DNA from: Trichodelitschia bisporula
Taxonomy: Eukaryota > Ascomycota > Dothideomycetes > Phaeotrichales > Phaeotrichaceae
Length of the DNA: 64,000 nt
Direction of reading: 5' to 3'
NCBI GenBank assembly: GCA_010356995.1
Contig: ML996691.1
Location: forward strand, 906,211-970,210
Shown here: in pieces, positions 35,034 to 48,640 of the stretch
How positions within the stretch are numbered: the first letter of the stretch is position 1
Layout of the letters: each line of letters opens with the position of its first letter
The notes under the pieces: model-generated
The model's database searches: none
What the model saw: the letters and a program-made list of their open reading frames with translations, nothing else
Told to the model about the DNA's origin: nothing
Position numbers and translations under genes: made by a program

Positions 35034-36923
35034 CTAGTTCGTATGTCGATGCACCGGCGCCACCTTGGAAGGGGCATTAACACTCGACCCACTCCGCCTC
35101 GCGTCTCCACTCCCCATAACAGCCGTCGTAACACTCCTCCTCAGCTCATCCCCACTCGCCCTCATTCCATCAAACCCCGCCACACTCTCCCCGCTCCCCG
35201 TACTCACAACATCCTCCGGCACCCCATCAATCCTAACCTTGCATATGATAGCCGGCTTCCCCTCCGCCTCCCTTCCACTCCCGGACGGATGCCACTTCAA
35301 CTCCACATCCACATCCAGGCGCAAAACGCGGGTCGTGTCCGTCCGCTCCACCCCTTCCCACAAACTTTGCATCCCATGCAGACTTCCCGGCGCCTCAAGG
35401 ACATTACACCATATCTGCCTCCGAACGTGCCCAACCACCAGCACGAAACTCCTCCCGCCATGTTCCCGCGCCTTAAACAGCAGCGCAACATGCGCCGCAG
35501 TCAACGCCAGCAACCTCTGACTCCCCTCATACAACCCATCCGGAAACGAAATAACCCCCCCAGCCTCACTCCAACTCCGCGGCGGATACGCCCCACCAAC
35601 GTGATACCGGGGCCGACTCGCCCTATCCAGCCGCAACCCAATCCGAAGCCCCAGATTCACCCCGCTGAGCACAAACTCCTTGACAAAAATCACCGTATTG
35701 GTCAGTGACTTGAAAATCGGAAACCGATACGCGCTCACGGGCCGTGGCCTCGAGGACCCCAGCCGCGCGAACCGCGTCTGCTGCGCCGGCATCCGCACGA
35801 GCAGGATACACAGCTCGTCGGTCGGCGGCGCAGGCGCCGGGCTGCCCGACCCCGACCCCGGGGTCGACTTCGGCCCAGCCCCGTCCTCCTCGCTCCGCTC
35901 AACGCGGCACGAGAGCAGTGCGACGTACGGCCCGCGGAGCCCGAGCTCGGCGAGCTGGTACTTGTCCTGCTGATCGGCGATCGGGCCACCGAGGCGCAGC
36001 TCGATGCGCAAGCCGCGGTTCGTGAGGGCATATGGATTGGAGGACAGAAGCCCGGGACTGGGGACTATGTCACCAGATTCCGCGAATTCAGCCGGAGAGC
36101 GGGCGAAGAGGCCGCGCAGGCGGAGTGCGCCAGACCAGGGCTGCCTGGAGCCCCAGGCGAAGATGGATTGGTCCTCGGAGTCTTTGATTATTTCTTCCTG
36201 CAGGCGGAGGAAGGCCTTGTTGCCCTCGCCGTAGAGGAGGGGCATGTTGACGTTGAAGATTCCGAGGAGGCAGTATGCCGTGTCTTCGAGGCGTGTGGTT
36301 GTGCGTTGTGACGCCCAGGACATTTTCTTAGCCACCGAAGCGTGCCGTAGGTCCTTCCCGTCGAGATACGCGACGTCGATTCCAGTGATGCGCGCGATGG
36401 TATGCCGCATCTTGCTCCGCGTGCCGATGAACGTCCAGTCCTTGCTATAAAAGCGCACGTCCGGCGGCGCAAGCAACTCCTGCAGCGTCCAGCCACGCTG
36501 GAACCAGCGCGCGGCATACAAATGCCTAAGCCATTTCTCGCTAGGCGTTTTGGGAGGCACGTCAGCGAGGAAGGCGTAGCACACGCGCGCGCCTTGGTAC
36601 CAGCGGAACATGCTGTTGATGGCCTCGCTCAGGTCCGTCAGGCTGTTTTTGTTGATGCAGCACGTGTCTACCCACACGTAGTCGATTTCGTCGGCGAGGG
36701 CTTGCCGGCAACTGGATTCGATCTTGAAGAAGCCGGTTTTTTTGGCGGTCTCGATGTGGGGTTTCTCGTCGCCGGCGCTGGCGCGCTCGGCGGCTTCGAG
36801 CATGTCGGCGAAGGTTACTTCCTCTGTGATGGAGCCCCATGTGTGGGATAGGATGGCGTAGCGCGGGATTTCGTTGTCGGCGAATTCGCGCAGCTGGATG
36901 GTTTTGGCGTCGAGGAGCCACAT
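35034..36923 (-). CDS. HET-domain (heterokaryon incompatibility type) protein
   Basis: Single exon of 629 residues starting MWLLDAKTIQLREF, the standard start of this family. HET domains act in allorecognition and trigger death of incompatible fused cells when activated; most of the many copies in a genome have no known partner. The three conserved blocks are intact: YAILSHTWG (about 22-30), YVWVDTCCINK with EAINSMFRWYQGARVCYAFL (about 82-117) and WFQRGWTLQELLAP (about 142-155). RLEDTAYCLLGIFNVNMPLLYGEG follows, as in the HET-E/HET-D-like group. The C-terminal half has no NACHT, WD or ankyrin repeats that I can see and ends in a Ser/Gly/Arg-rich tail. Confidence 0.9.
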   Translation of the reverse strand: MWLLDAKTIQLREFADNEIPRYAILSHTWGSITEEVTFADMLEAAERASAGDEKPHIETAKKTGFFKIESSCRQALADEIDYVWVDTCCINKNSLTDLSEAINSMFRWYQGARVCYAFLADVPPKTPSEKWLRHLYAARWFQRGWTLQELLAPPDVRFYSKDWTFIGTRSKMRHTIARITGIDVAYLDGKDLRHASVAKKMSWASQRTTTRLEDTAYCLLGIFNVNMPLLYGEGNKAFLRLQEEIIKDSEDQSIFAWGSRQPWSGALRLRGLFARSPAEFAESGDIVPSPGLLSSNPYALTNRGLRIELRLGGPIADQQDKYQLAELGLRGPYVALLSCRVERSEEDGAGPKSTPGSGSGSPAPAPPTDELCILLVRMPAQQTRFARLGSSRPRPVSAYRFPIFKSLTNTVIFVKEFVLSGVNLGLRIGLRLDRASRPRYHVGGAYPPRSWSEAGGVISFPDGLYEGSQRLLALTAAHVALLFKAREHGGRSFVLVVGHVRRQIWCNVLEAPGSLHGMQSLWEGVERTDTTRVLRLDVDVELKWHPSGSGREAEGKPAIICKVRIDGVPEDVVSTGSGESVAGFDGMRASGDELRRSVTTAVMGSGDARRSGSSVNAPSKVAPVHRHTN

Positions 36924-37891
36924 GGTGGTTGTCGGATGTGGAGACGGATGATGGGTTGAGTACGAACAAGGCTGTACAGCTCAGGCCTTGCAGATAGCGA
37001 TGTCCTATATGGTAAAGTGGTGTCCCTCGTGCTTCCGGAAGAGCCGCTAGCGGGTACGGTTTACTAGTCCTCGAAATCCAGTTGAAACATAGTGATTGCG
37101 CGCGGGCTTGCGCAGGCGTGCGTGGCCGACGCGATGCCACGACGTCGGTTGGTGCCCGCACTGCACGGTGCATGCTGCATGAGCTGGGATATAACCCCAC
37201 TGACCATTGATATTTCATTCTGGTCGAGATGGCGCTATGTTCCGCTTGGTCTCATTCGCACCCGAAGTTTTCTCCGCAGGTCTCGTTGGGCACTGCTCGG
37301 GCGACTACGTTGACTTGTTGTTCGGAGCCGCATGATGGCGAACGCAAGTACTCGTCCGAGGAATCCGTGAGGCGAGGTACCTTGCGAGGTCAGCATGACT
37401 TTTTTTCTGATGCGTTGTCATATGAATGTCCTCCGAAAATACTGATTGATCGCGCAGAGCCTCAATCACTGCCAATCGAAAGGTTAGACGCAGGGTTGAT
37501 CTCCGGTGTAACCCACGCTAGCATCTCGCTGATAGAGTCTTGAATGAACGTCACGCGAGTACTGCAATGTCAACAGTCACCCTCCATCCACAGCTCAATT
37601 GGCTCCCAAAAACCTGCAGTTAGATACCTCACTAAGCCCTAGTAGAAGTCTCGAAGGCCACTCACAAGCAGCCCGAATGCCCGAGACACATGGCCATACG
37701 AATCGGCTGCTGGAAGTCAAAGAGACATGAAGAAAAGCTCGGTCAGCCCGACAGAAGGACCCCGGCACCATAACGCCATAACACGCTTCCAGCCGCCCTT
37801 GAAAATCTGTTAACACAAGCAGCGAAGAATCATTCCGGTCACAAAACTTCAAACACTCTCCTCCCTCTGTCACATATTCCATCACCCCTGC
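36924..37891. other. Intergenic region upstream of HET gene
   Basis: 968 bases, likely the HET promoter and the 3' flank of the CYSTM gene. No coding sequence supported. Confidence 0.5.
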
Positions 37892-39567
<1,676 letters not shown>

Positions 39568-40200
39568 ATGGCTCCAATCTTCGGCGCGTCAGCGCCGCTC
39601 AACACACCCGCGACGCCGCTCCCACGGGCAGCCGACGTCGCCGCATACCTCTCTTCGGCCGCGCGCTCTCTCGCATCGCATGTCGCATCGCGCCGCTCCA
39701 TCCTCCCACTCAACCGCCGCCAAACCACCACCGCCGACCAAACCGTCGGCATCATCCCAGCGGGCTACGCCAAGCTCAACGACGGCCCGGCTCCAGGCAC
39801 GGTAGTGGGCATAGTGCTTGGATCCGTAGCCGGCTTCCTTTTGCTTATCTACCTGATAAGCATGGCAACTGGCAATAATAATTTTTCTCAGCCGGTTGAA
39901 GAAGAGATTGTGCGCGTGGAGCGGCCTGCGCAGCGGCGGCGCTCGCATCGAAATAGCGGCTCGATACGCGGCTCTGTGGCGCGCAGCCGGTCGCCGCGTC
40001 GCATCATTGTCGAGGAGCGGAGGGAAATGTCGGGTGGCCGGCCGAGCATAATAGTCGACGAGCGGCGCGGCAGCAGGCCTCCGAGCAGACACCATGAGGT
40101 TGTTGAGGTCTTTGAGGAGGGAAGCTCCATTGATATGCCCCCCCGGCGGCACCGGAGGAGAAGCAGTGGTGGTTACAGGTTAGTTCCCACGTCCTTTTGA
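39568..40200 (+). CDS. Single-pass membrane protein with basic cytosolic tail
   Basis: 210 residues without recognised domains. After an Ala/Pro-rich N-terminal region (about 75 residues) comes one clear transmembrane helix, GTVVGIVLGSVAGFLLLIYL. A long Arg/Ser/Glu-rich tail with RRSHRNSGSI and SRSPRRIIVEERRE follows. This layout is common in small fungal plasma membrane or ER proteins of unknown function. The 3' end is uncertain. GTTAGTTCC...GCTAACCGTCAG downstream of GGYR looks like an intron; using it would replace the last six residues (LVPTSF) by an immediate stop or a few other residues. Confidence 0.7.
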   Translation: MAPIFGASAPLNTPATPLPRAADVAAYLSSAARSLASHVASRRSILPLNRRQTTTADQTVGIIPAGYAKLNDGPAPGTVVGIVLGSVAGFLLLIYLISMATGNNNFSQPVEEEIVRVERPAQRRRSHRNSGSIRGSVARSRSPRRIIVEERREMSGGRPSIIVDERRGSRPPSRHHEVVEVFEEGSSIDMPPRRHRRRSSGGYRLVPTSF

Positions 40201-43200
40201 TTATAGCTGTTGCTAACCGTCAGATAGCAGCAGATATTAGACTCTCACCCCGGATTAGATGGCGGAGTGTTTGGCGGTAATCTTCTGGTACAAAACTTTG
40301 GCTTACCTTCTGGAATTTCTCCCGGACGGATCATCGGCAAAAGACTTTTGGTCTCGGCTCGGTTGGAACCAGATTGATCTCACTATTGGAAACTATGCTT
40401 CCATTGTTTTAGAAGGTAGTTGATCGTGCTTTTCCTGTGGCTGTGTTTTTGCATTTTCGGCGAGTCGCCGGATGGCAGAGTAAATACCCGGTTGGGCTGC
40501 ATGTGGGGAGGGAGGGGTCCTGCGTTTGGATGAGCTGGTGTTTGATATTGGACCGGGAGTGGCATGGCCGGTAACGGATAAGGAAGGGACATGAGTTATG
40601 GAAGAGATGGAGTTGAGAGGGAATGAGTACATGATATATGGTATGGATGATGCCATGCTGCCGCAAAACTTCTTGATATCTTTGGGTCGCCGTACCGCAT
40701 TCGGTTCGTCCAGCGACGAACCTTGCTTGCTGTTGCGCATCTACAGCCTTGTGTTTCTAGTTAGGACGTAATGCTAGTTTGTGGCTGCCTAGGTGCCTGT
40801 GTGCCTTTGTGCTAGCCTTTGTGAGCTTTGTTCTGATTGTTCAGACATCGGGATGACGACCGATGAAGTCCGTCCTTGTGCTTCTTTGACAACCCTTTCC
40901 TTGTGCGGAATGATAGCTGCAGTCTGGTAAGAGTGGCATGTGAGAGATTTGTTCTCGATTTTTGGTACATTTGAATTCTCCACCGACAGTTCTGGTTTAA
41001 TTTTAGGGTTGAGCTTGCACATGAACAAAAATCAGGGTAGAAAAAGGACCAGCTGCTTCTTGGATGGATTCCCGGATGGATATCATTCAGGACAAGCTCC
41101 AAACTTCCAGGAAGAGGGAAACATATACATCCGTAACGAGAAGAAGAGGGATATGGTACATCGGCAATATTGGACCCAAGATGCTTTCCATTACGAGACA
41201 TGGGGCTCGAGGTAGAATGACGGCATTCTTGGCATCTGATACTCAGCTTCAGTTCCACTAGAAGTGAAGAATCATAAATCCAGCGATGGTATCTGGACAA
41301 AGGATGGAGCGTTTAGACGACATATTGGTGAAGACTGGGGAACAAAGCCTATCTTCACCAACTGATCCCAACACAGCACGAGGCAAACAACGCTTCATAA
41401 GCACATGGCCGACCTCAGCCAGCCTCCATCGATTGCGACATTGAATCACAACTCACTGGCCCGTACAGTTAGCCCGCCGCCGTTTTGAGGAGTAGGACAG
41501 CACGCCATCCAGCTGGATGCAAGCCTCAACGGCAGCGCAGTGCCTCGCATGGCATGGCATCTCAGCCTCCGGGTTGCTCAGTGCTGGCACAGGCAGCGTT
41601 TCGTTCCCCCGCACCATCACGATCTTCTAAACATGCAACGCAGCGCCAGCGTAGGAAACGGCATGAATGCGAGTGGTTTGATCTGCTGGTTATGCTTTTG
41701 GATGGGGTGGATCTGTTTGTGTCTGCTGCACTTGATGTTCAGCTGGCCGCCGGCATTCCCCACGTGTTTGCAGACAACACCGTACGGTCTGGACTCAGCG
41801 ATCTCGCCATGGTCAGCACTGCGGCGGCGGCCCTGCGGCGGGCATATTCAACGTTACACGGCATGGCATTTTCTTCTGGAATGTTCAAGTGTAACGCAAC
41901 GCAACGCTCCACAACACAACCCACGCCTCGCTGACGCGGTGGCGAAGAAAAAAAGGTCTTCACCCAGAGTCACATACGAGGCAATAGCCCGAGTAAAACT
42001 CCATAGCGACTCGGCATTGGCTCTTCGTATTAGCAAGCGATCGGGTCAGAAGCTCGAGAAAAGTAGCACCGTCTGTGGTTCTTTAAGTCTGAGCATGGGG
42101 GTTTGGGGTGGGTGGAGCTGAATGGGCTATGAATAGGCAGCACAGCCACGCTGTGGGTCACTAGCGGGCCTTTAGACATAGATGGCGTGTACACCAGCCA
42201 CGGCCCGCGGTCTGCGGTTTGAGGCCGACGGCGGCGCCGACGGCGATGGCGATAGTAAGACTGAGCGTGGCAGTCTCTGGATAGCAAAGCAGTTGCGCAT
42301 ATGCGTCGCTGCGTCGAGATGCTGGGCTCAACGACAGCGCGCGCGAGGAAGAGCGCTTAATCGAAAGCCATGGGTGATGTCACCACGATCGTCAGGTCGA
42401 GAGGGGGTTCATATTGATGGGTTATTGACAGGCCGCGGGGATTATGCGCCGAACAAGGAGCGCTCGGAGATATTCCCCAGCAGTCGCTCACTACGGATCG
42501 TACTATCGGCTCGGAGGGGCCCGTGGTGTCGAGGGGGCATACGCAAAGCGGTTTGCTGACAGGCGGCACGCGGCTTCAACTCTGCTGCGGCATCCATGGT
42601 GAGAGGGACCGGCAGAACCGGGGGGTGTTAAGGAAGGGAGACGGTGTGAGTGGTTCTTGCCGTGGCCACCCTGGCCAGAAAAATAGAGGGTAGCAGGGCG
42701 CAGCAGGCATTTCTACTCGCTGACATGGCTGTCAATAGTCGCTGGGGGTGGCCATGGGTGTAACTGGTAACTGGGAGGGCATGTCGTAACACCATTGATG
42801 GTCGCCCAAGGAAGTCTTAATAATCGCCTTGCCTTCCTTCACCTCATAACTCTTTCTTAACTTCGTAGACAAAACACCACAACCATCGTCAGAGAAACAA
42901 TAGTCGTGGCGACTCTCTGCTTAATTTGTATCTGCACCCACAAAGGCCCGACTCCTTTTCCCGTGCCTGACGCCAAGCTAGCGCGCGTCCTCTCTCCACT
43001 AGGCCTCGACCACCCCCCCCCCGGCCGTACCTTGAAACAGCCACTCCCTTTTCCGCTTCAGATTCTCCACTCTCCTCTCCCTGTTCCTTCCCTTCATCCT
43101 CTCTCCCCCAGGCGAAGCGACCCCGTTTCCTCTCGTCTTCAAACCTCCACACCACTACTCTCTCTCTACCCGCCGGAACACTCTCTTTCCCTCAATCGTT

Positions 43201-43599
43201 GCGCGTTTCCATCTCTCGTTCGAATCACGCTTCACTCGTTCCCTCCTCTCCCTCTCTCGCCTTTTCCCTACTGTCTTTCAACCCATAGTTCGGCTCTCCA
43301 TCTCCTTTTTTTTTTAACCAACTTTCACTCTCAGGACAACACGACCCTGGCGGATCCTGTTCAGTCTACTACGCCCGTTTAATCCACGACCGTTGATCAA
43401 CTTGCACGTCACTTCCACCTACATCATCCATCATAGAATAGGAGCTCGCAAAGCGCAGACAGGGACCTCCAATAACCAAGGAACACACGCGTCGAGTCAA
43501 ACCCGCATAGAAAGAAAGCTTCGACGTCAAGGGAACCCAAGTGCGCTTCCCGCCGCGCTCATCATCATTTCACCCACACACATCCACACATCCTCCAAC
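40201..43599. other. 3.4 kb intergenic region
   Basis: The left part (about 40200-41480) is lower in GC than its surroundings. Several frames of 60-190 codons exist, none with recognisable motifs. The longest (41540-42121, plus) is Cys/Trp/Arg-skewed and lacks support. The right end is the leader of the next gene. Confidence 0.5.
42985..43330 (+). promoter_or_regulatory. CT-rich leader/promoter of the TRP-like gene
   Basis: About 350 bases strongly rich in C and T on the coding strand, ending 270 bases before the start codon. Such tracts are typical of promoters or 5' leaders of well-expressed genes in filamentous fungi. Confidence 0.5.
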
Positions 43600-45879
43600 A
43601 TGAAGGTCCGGTGGCGGCCCTCGAACCTCCTCGCCTCCCTCCTCATCCTAGGTGCTCTGCCGGTCGGAGTACTCAGCGGCGATGTGCTAGAGACTAGCGG
43701 CTTCAGCACCTGCGGCGGCGTCGCCGACATCACGGTGCAGCGTATGAACATTCAGTACAACCGCAACACCAACAAGATCGTCTTCGACGTGGCCGGCACG
43801 AGCTCCAGGCAACAGAAGGTCAAGGCCTCGCTCACCGTGACTGCCTACGGGAAGGAGGTCTACTCAAACCACTTTGACCCGTGTCAGGAGGGAGCCAAGA
43901 TTGACCAATTATGTCCAGGTTTGTGCTTTGCCGCTATCATAACTGACAGTAGCTAACCGTGTGCAGTACCCGAAGGCAACTTCGCCGCCAAGGGTGAGCA
44001 AGACATCCCCACAAAGTACGCGAACATGATCCCCGCCATCGCCTTCAACGTGCCCGACCTCGACGGAATGGCCAAGCTGGAACTCACCCCTGCCGATGGC
44101 GGTGCTCCGGTCGCCTGTATCCAGTCCGTCGTCGGCAATGGCAAGACCATGTCAGTGGTGGCAGTACCCTACGTTGCCGCTGGCATCGCCGGCGCCGCCC
44201 TCGTTGTATCCGGGCTCTCTGCTCTTGCAGCAGGCGGTGCCACGGGTGCCGCGGCACCCAGCCCCAGCTTCTCCGAGGTCGTCGGCTGGTTCCAGTCCAT
44301 GGCGCTGAACGGCATGCTTAGCGTACAGTACCCATCGGTTTATCGCAGCTTCGCGCAGAACTTTGCTTTCAGCGGCGGCCTAATCCAGTGGGAGTCGATG
44401 CAGCAGTCGATTGACAGCTTCCGCAACTCAACTGGTGGCAACTTGACGACGGACTCAGTCGCCTTTCTGAAGAAGGCGACGCTCGTTTATGGGACTGAGA
44501 ACGGGACACTGGCGAAGCGCGATCTGGCGACGCGTGCGTTTAACCTCTTCGCGCGCGAGGTTGCCGTCTCCCAGAATACCAATAATCCCACGAATGCCAC
44601 TGAGGACAGCAAGACGATGCACTTTGTCCACGGCATCCAGGGCTATGCCGAGAAGCTCATGATCCCGCAGTCCAACACGTTTATGACGATTCTGCTTATC
44701 TTCGCTGTCATCATCGGCGCCATCGTCGTCGGTATCCTGCTCTTCAAGGTCATCCTCGAGACGTGGGCACTGTTCGGTTCGTTCCCGAAGCGCCTCACCA
44801 GCTTCCGTAAGCGCTACTGGTGGATCATGGCCAAGTCCATCACCAACTTAATCCTGCTCCTCTACGGCGTGTGGACCCTGTATTGCGTCTACCAATTCAC
44901 ACGCGGCGACTCGTGGGCTGCGAAGCTGCTCGCCGGCGTGACGCTGGCACTCTTCACTTTGGTGCTCGCCTACTTTGCATGGAAGATTTGGTCCGCGGCG
45001 CGCAAGTTCAAGAAGGCAGAGGGCGACGCCTCGGGCTTGTTCGAGGACAAGGAGACGTGGCGCAAGTACAGCCTGTTCTACGAGAACTACAAGAAGGGTT
45101 ACTGGTGGCTGTTCTTGCCCGCCATTATCTACATGTTTGCCAAGGGCGTGGTTATTGCGGCTGGTGACGGGCACGGCATGTTCCAGACTGCTGGCCAGCT
45201 GATCATCGAGAGCATCATGCTGGTTCTGCTGCTGTGGTCGCGGCCGTACACGCTCAAGTCCGGCAACTGGATCAACATCACGATTCAGGTCGTGCGTGTG
45301 CTGTCCGTCCTGTGTATCTTGGTGTTTGTCGAGCAACTGGGCATTTCGCAGACGCCGAAGACGATCACTGGCGTTGTGCTCATCGTCATGCAGTCGGTGC
45401 TCACGGGCCTGCTGGCTATCTTGATCGCAGTCAACGCGCTCATTGTCTTCTGCAAGGCGAACCCGCATCGCAAAGCACGCAAGGAGGCTGGTACGTTCCC
45501 CTTTCTTTCGAGTATGTACAGTACTAACAGCATTGCAGAGAAGAAGAATCGTGACATGGACGCCTTGACGCCTCTCGATGCGCGCAACTCGCTCCTGCTC
45601 TCGCCGGAAGAATACAAATCGACTGGCCGCGGACAACCGCCAATTACCGACGTGCCGACTCTCGACCCGAAGCACTACAAGTCGAACAGCCAGGACAGCT
45701 ACCAAATGGAGGAGACGTCGTACCGCGCATACCACCGGCCGGCGGAGAGCCGTGATAGGCTGCTGTCGACCAGTCATAGCAACGAACAGGTTATTGGCCG
45801 GGACGTGAGTCCGCAGCCGTCGATGCGGGCGCCATTGTTGCCGGAGGTGGATTTGGGGTATCGGAGAGGGGGTTACTAG
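43600..45879 (+). CDS. ML-like / TRP-domain membrane protein (flavin carrier, Pkd2-like family)
   Basis: Three exons (43600-43918, 43967-45490, 45539-45879) give 727 residues. The first 26 residues are a signal peptide (LLASLLILGALPVGVLSG). Next is a luminal ML-like domain with conserved Cys (TCGGVADITVQRMNIQYN, HFDPCQ, QLCPVPEG), then a region with one early hydrophobic segment. From about residue 330 a TRP-like block of roughly eight helices follows, starting FMTILLIFAVIIGAIVVGILLF and including RKYSLFYENYKKGYWWLF. The tail is Ser/Pro-rich and cytosolic. Fungal homologues (Flc1-3, Pkd2) are linked to FAD import into the ER, calcium handling and cell wall integrity. The second intron (45491-45538) is 48 bases, stop-free and in frame. 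GTACGT, a perfect TACTAAC and TTGCAG support its removal. Confidence 0.93.
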
Positions 45880-46611
45880 GTTGACTATAAATTTGTTGGA
45901 ATTTTTTGAGGATGGGAAAATAGCGGACATGTGAACTGGGGAGGTGCAGATTATGATCGTGGATTTAATTGTGCGAAATAGGCTTCAGGCCTGTGAGGAT
46001 CGGCTTCAGGGCGCTGAGAGATGTTGAATACCCCGCTGACGACGGCTTTTCCTTGTGTTGTGTGGTGAAGTTGGTGATCGGGACTGAGGTTGAAAGAGGA
46101 GGTAACTTTGGTTGCCCACATGTGCACATCTACGGTGAGGAGCAGCGGAATCTTCTTATTCATATGCATTCCCTTTGCCCGTCTATCTGATTGACATCTG
46201 TTTCTTTACTCATTGTTAGCGCAGGTCGGGTCGGACGGCGTTTTGCAGGTTGAGGAATTTCGAGGGAATCATTCTGTGTGGCTCGTGTGTCGTCATTTGT
46301 CTTCAGCCTTGTTTGTGGATGATAAGACAGGGTAGGGTATATATGAGCGCTGTACTATGTACATTACTACCTTCCGTACCTAGTTGCGGATCGGAGAATT
46401 CAATAGCGTGGTTGTCGATCTTATTGATGCCCTTGACGTGGCTCAGCCTCGTTGCACTTTATTCCGGTCCTAGCCCCGGGGGAGTCAGGGATGAGTCTTG
46501 CCCATCCTTGTCTGTAGGGAGGGCAAGACGGCACAACGTCATCTCATTTCGCGCCTCGGCCCTGCTGGCGGGGGAAGTCCACGATGTCTCGCGTAACATG
46601 GCTTTCATTAT
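45880..46611. other. Convergent 3' region
   Basis: 732 bases between the stop codons of the TRP-like gene and the hydrolase gene; AT-rich start, no coding sequence supported. Confidence 0.5.
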
Positions 46612-47553
46612 CTACCCCATGGCCCATAATCCGATTAAAGCGACAAGACACCACCACCCCGCAAACGCTCCACCGCGGACCGCGTCGCCTTTCTCTGCGC
46701 CGGCCGCTTTGCTTTCGCCTAGATACCACCGCCCCACGCTGGAGAGACCGCCCTTTTTGTCGAGCAGAGCGGCGCTGGGACCGATGTTGCTGGCGTCGGA
46801 GCGGAAGGTGCCGAAGTAGGCGTGGCGGGAGACGTTTCTGCTCGTCCCATTAACGCACCATCCTTCCACAGCGGAAGAAGTGACTTACTTATGCCCCTCC
46901 AGAAATTCCACCGTCTGGTTGAAGAACGTTTCTGTTGTTTTGGCGTCCGCGCCGGGGAGACCCCACTCCGTAACCCAGATCTCTTTCGACGGGTACGTCG
47001 AACTGACGTTCGTGATGAAGGGCACGAGGCCCTCGAACGCGCCGTACCAGTGCACGGCCACGAAGGCCGCATCATCCTCGCACTTGCACGTCTTGAAGAA
47101 ATCCGCAAGCCAGGCCAACCCCCGCGGTGACCCCGTAATGGCCGGCGCACCGACTTTATACCCCTCCTTGCGCAGCGGCGCGAGGTACTTCCCCCATAAA
47201 TCAGCCGCGGTGCTGACGGACATGCTGCTCCCGCCGGTTTTGGTAGGTTCGTCGGGTTCGTTGAAGGAGAGGATGTATTCGGGTTTAGGGCTGAGGGAGT
47301 GGATTTGTCCTGGGAAGGCGGAGGGGATGTGGCTGGTGTCGGAGCCCCAGAGCATGGGGACGAAGGAGAGGCTGGAGGGGAGGCCCGGGGCGGGGAGGGG
47401 GGAGTAGTTGTAGTACCATATTAGCTCGGGGGAGCTGGTGTAGGTGGTGAGGTCGGTGGGGTGGGCGGGGTGGATGTACACGAGACCGCGTTTGGAGGAG
47501 GCGGCGAGGGTGAGGGGAGTGAGGAGAGTGAGGGTGAGGAGGAGGAGGTGCAT
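46612..47553 (-). CDS. Asl1-like glycoside hydrolase (GH128), secreted or GPI-anchored
   Basis: Two exons (47553-46889 and 46837-46612) give 296 residues. The signal peptide is MHLLLLTLTLLTPLTLAAS. The catalytic core shows WYYNYSP, FVPMLWG, YILSFNEPDEP (likely acid/base Glu), AFVAVHWYG and EIWVTEWGLPG (likely nucleophile Glu). It ends with NVSRHAYFGTF and GRWYLG after the 51-base intron 46838-46888. GH128 enzymes cut beta-1,3-glucans and Asl1 proteins localise to the cell wall. The last 20 residues (GGAFAGWWCLVALIGLWAMG) are hydrophobic after small residues, which suggests a GPI anchor. The upstream Met at 47643 would place a non-signal sequence first, so I start at 47553. Confidence 0.9.
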
Positions 47554-48166
47554 TTTACGGGGAGAGGTCCGGAGACCGGGGAACGGAGACCGGAGGGCTG
47601 GATTAAACGAGACTAACAAGTTACACGACAGTAAAGGCGACACAACATCACGGAACCACGCAGGAACAGCGAGGCTATATATTCAACGGGCGCAGATCGC
47701 ATCAACGGGCAGATGACCGTTCCTACGCCCTCCACGCGGCGCAGAAAACAGGGTCTCGAAGGGGTTTACAATCACTGCAGATGTGTGGTGCAACGTTGAC
47801 TGTGCCTGCATGGTATTTTTACCTGTCTATCCCCTCCCCAATTCAGGTCTTCCAGCCGCTGATGTAGGCCAAGCCTGACCCCTGTCCATCCGACCGGTAC
47901 CCTGGTAAGGCGCAAGGCTGAAGTCTCAACACAGCATTTGTGTACGAGCCATGCGTCCGGGAGCCCCGGTGGCGGAGTTGGCTTTTATCTGCATCACACG
48001 GTCGCTTTGATAATCTCCCACCCAGTCATCAGTCTGTTTAGATGGACTCCAGCAGCGGGGAGGCAGCACGGCGGTCAGATTCGTCGGCGTGGTCTCGGGC
48101 TCGATGTTCATGATGAGAAACCGGGTGACCTTGGAACAGCGGATGCGGGTGCAATACGTTGCTGAA

Positions 48167-48640
48167 CTAGGTGGCAGCTGGGGAACTCCAGTTGTCGGCG
48201 CCAATCCTGAGTATATACCAGTACGTCATGCCTTGATCGGTACAGCAGGTATATATGCCTCTCCTTCCTCTTATACTCGCATCCGACCGGTCACTCCTTA
48301 TCACGATCCCGTTCCGAAAGTTGAACACAGAGGGTGGAGTGATTTCCAAGGCAAAGGCATCGGGCAGGCCTGCAGCCCGAACGGCCGCGAGGACGTCGGT
48401 AGGGTGAGGTTGACTCGGGCTCTTCGTCCTCATCGCTGTACTTCTCCATGGCGCTGGGTGTGGCAGTGGATCAAAGTCCCTGAAGTCCCCCTCCCTGCGG
48501 TAGTAGAAGTACCGCTGGTACTCGGCTTCGTCCAAGCGGTCTTAGAATGTGGACGGTTGGTCAAAGATCAAGTCGCTGGGCCGAACGTCCTCCGGAGTGC
48601 CGGGTATGGCGCCGCTATACTCGAAGTCCGCCCGGTATAT
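48167..48640 (-). pseudogene. Unidentified gene relic
   Basis: The minus strand reads protein-like sequence (GTPEDVRPSDLIFDQPSTF, a stop, then DRLDEAEYQRYFYYRREGDF and PTDVLAAVRAAGLPDAFALEI). The frame is interrupted once and has no start or family signature I know. Confidence 0.35.

Noticed and set aside
41540-42121. 193-codon plus-strand frame in the 40.2-43.6 kb gap
   Set aside because: Cys/Trp/His-rich composition unlike the neighbouring proteins, overlapped by other frames of similar length, with no recognisable motif.
44848-45930. 360-codon minus-strand frame opposite the TRP-like gene
   Set aside because: It mirrors a well-conserved membrane protein and is rich in Gln/His/Arg, as expected for the reverse complement of hydrophobic codons. 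It has no family signature.
47554-47643. Upstream start for the GH128 hydrolase
   Set aside because: Starting at 47643 would bury the clear signal peptide that begins at 47553.
47926-48204. 92-codon minus-strand frame as a real gene
   Set aside because: No start context, no domain, and it lies among decayed frames; kept only as part of the relic region.
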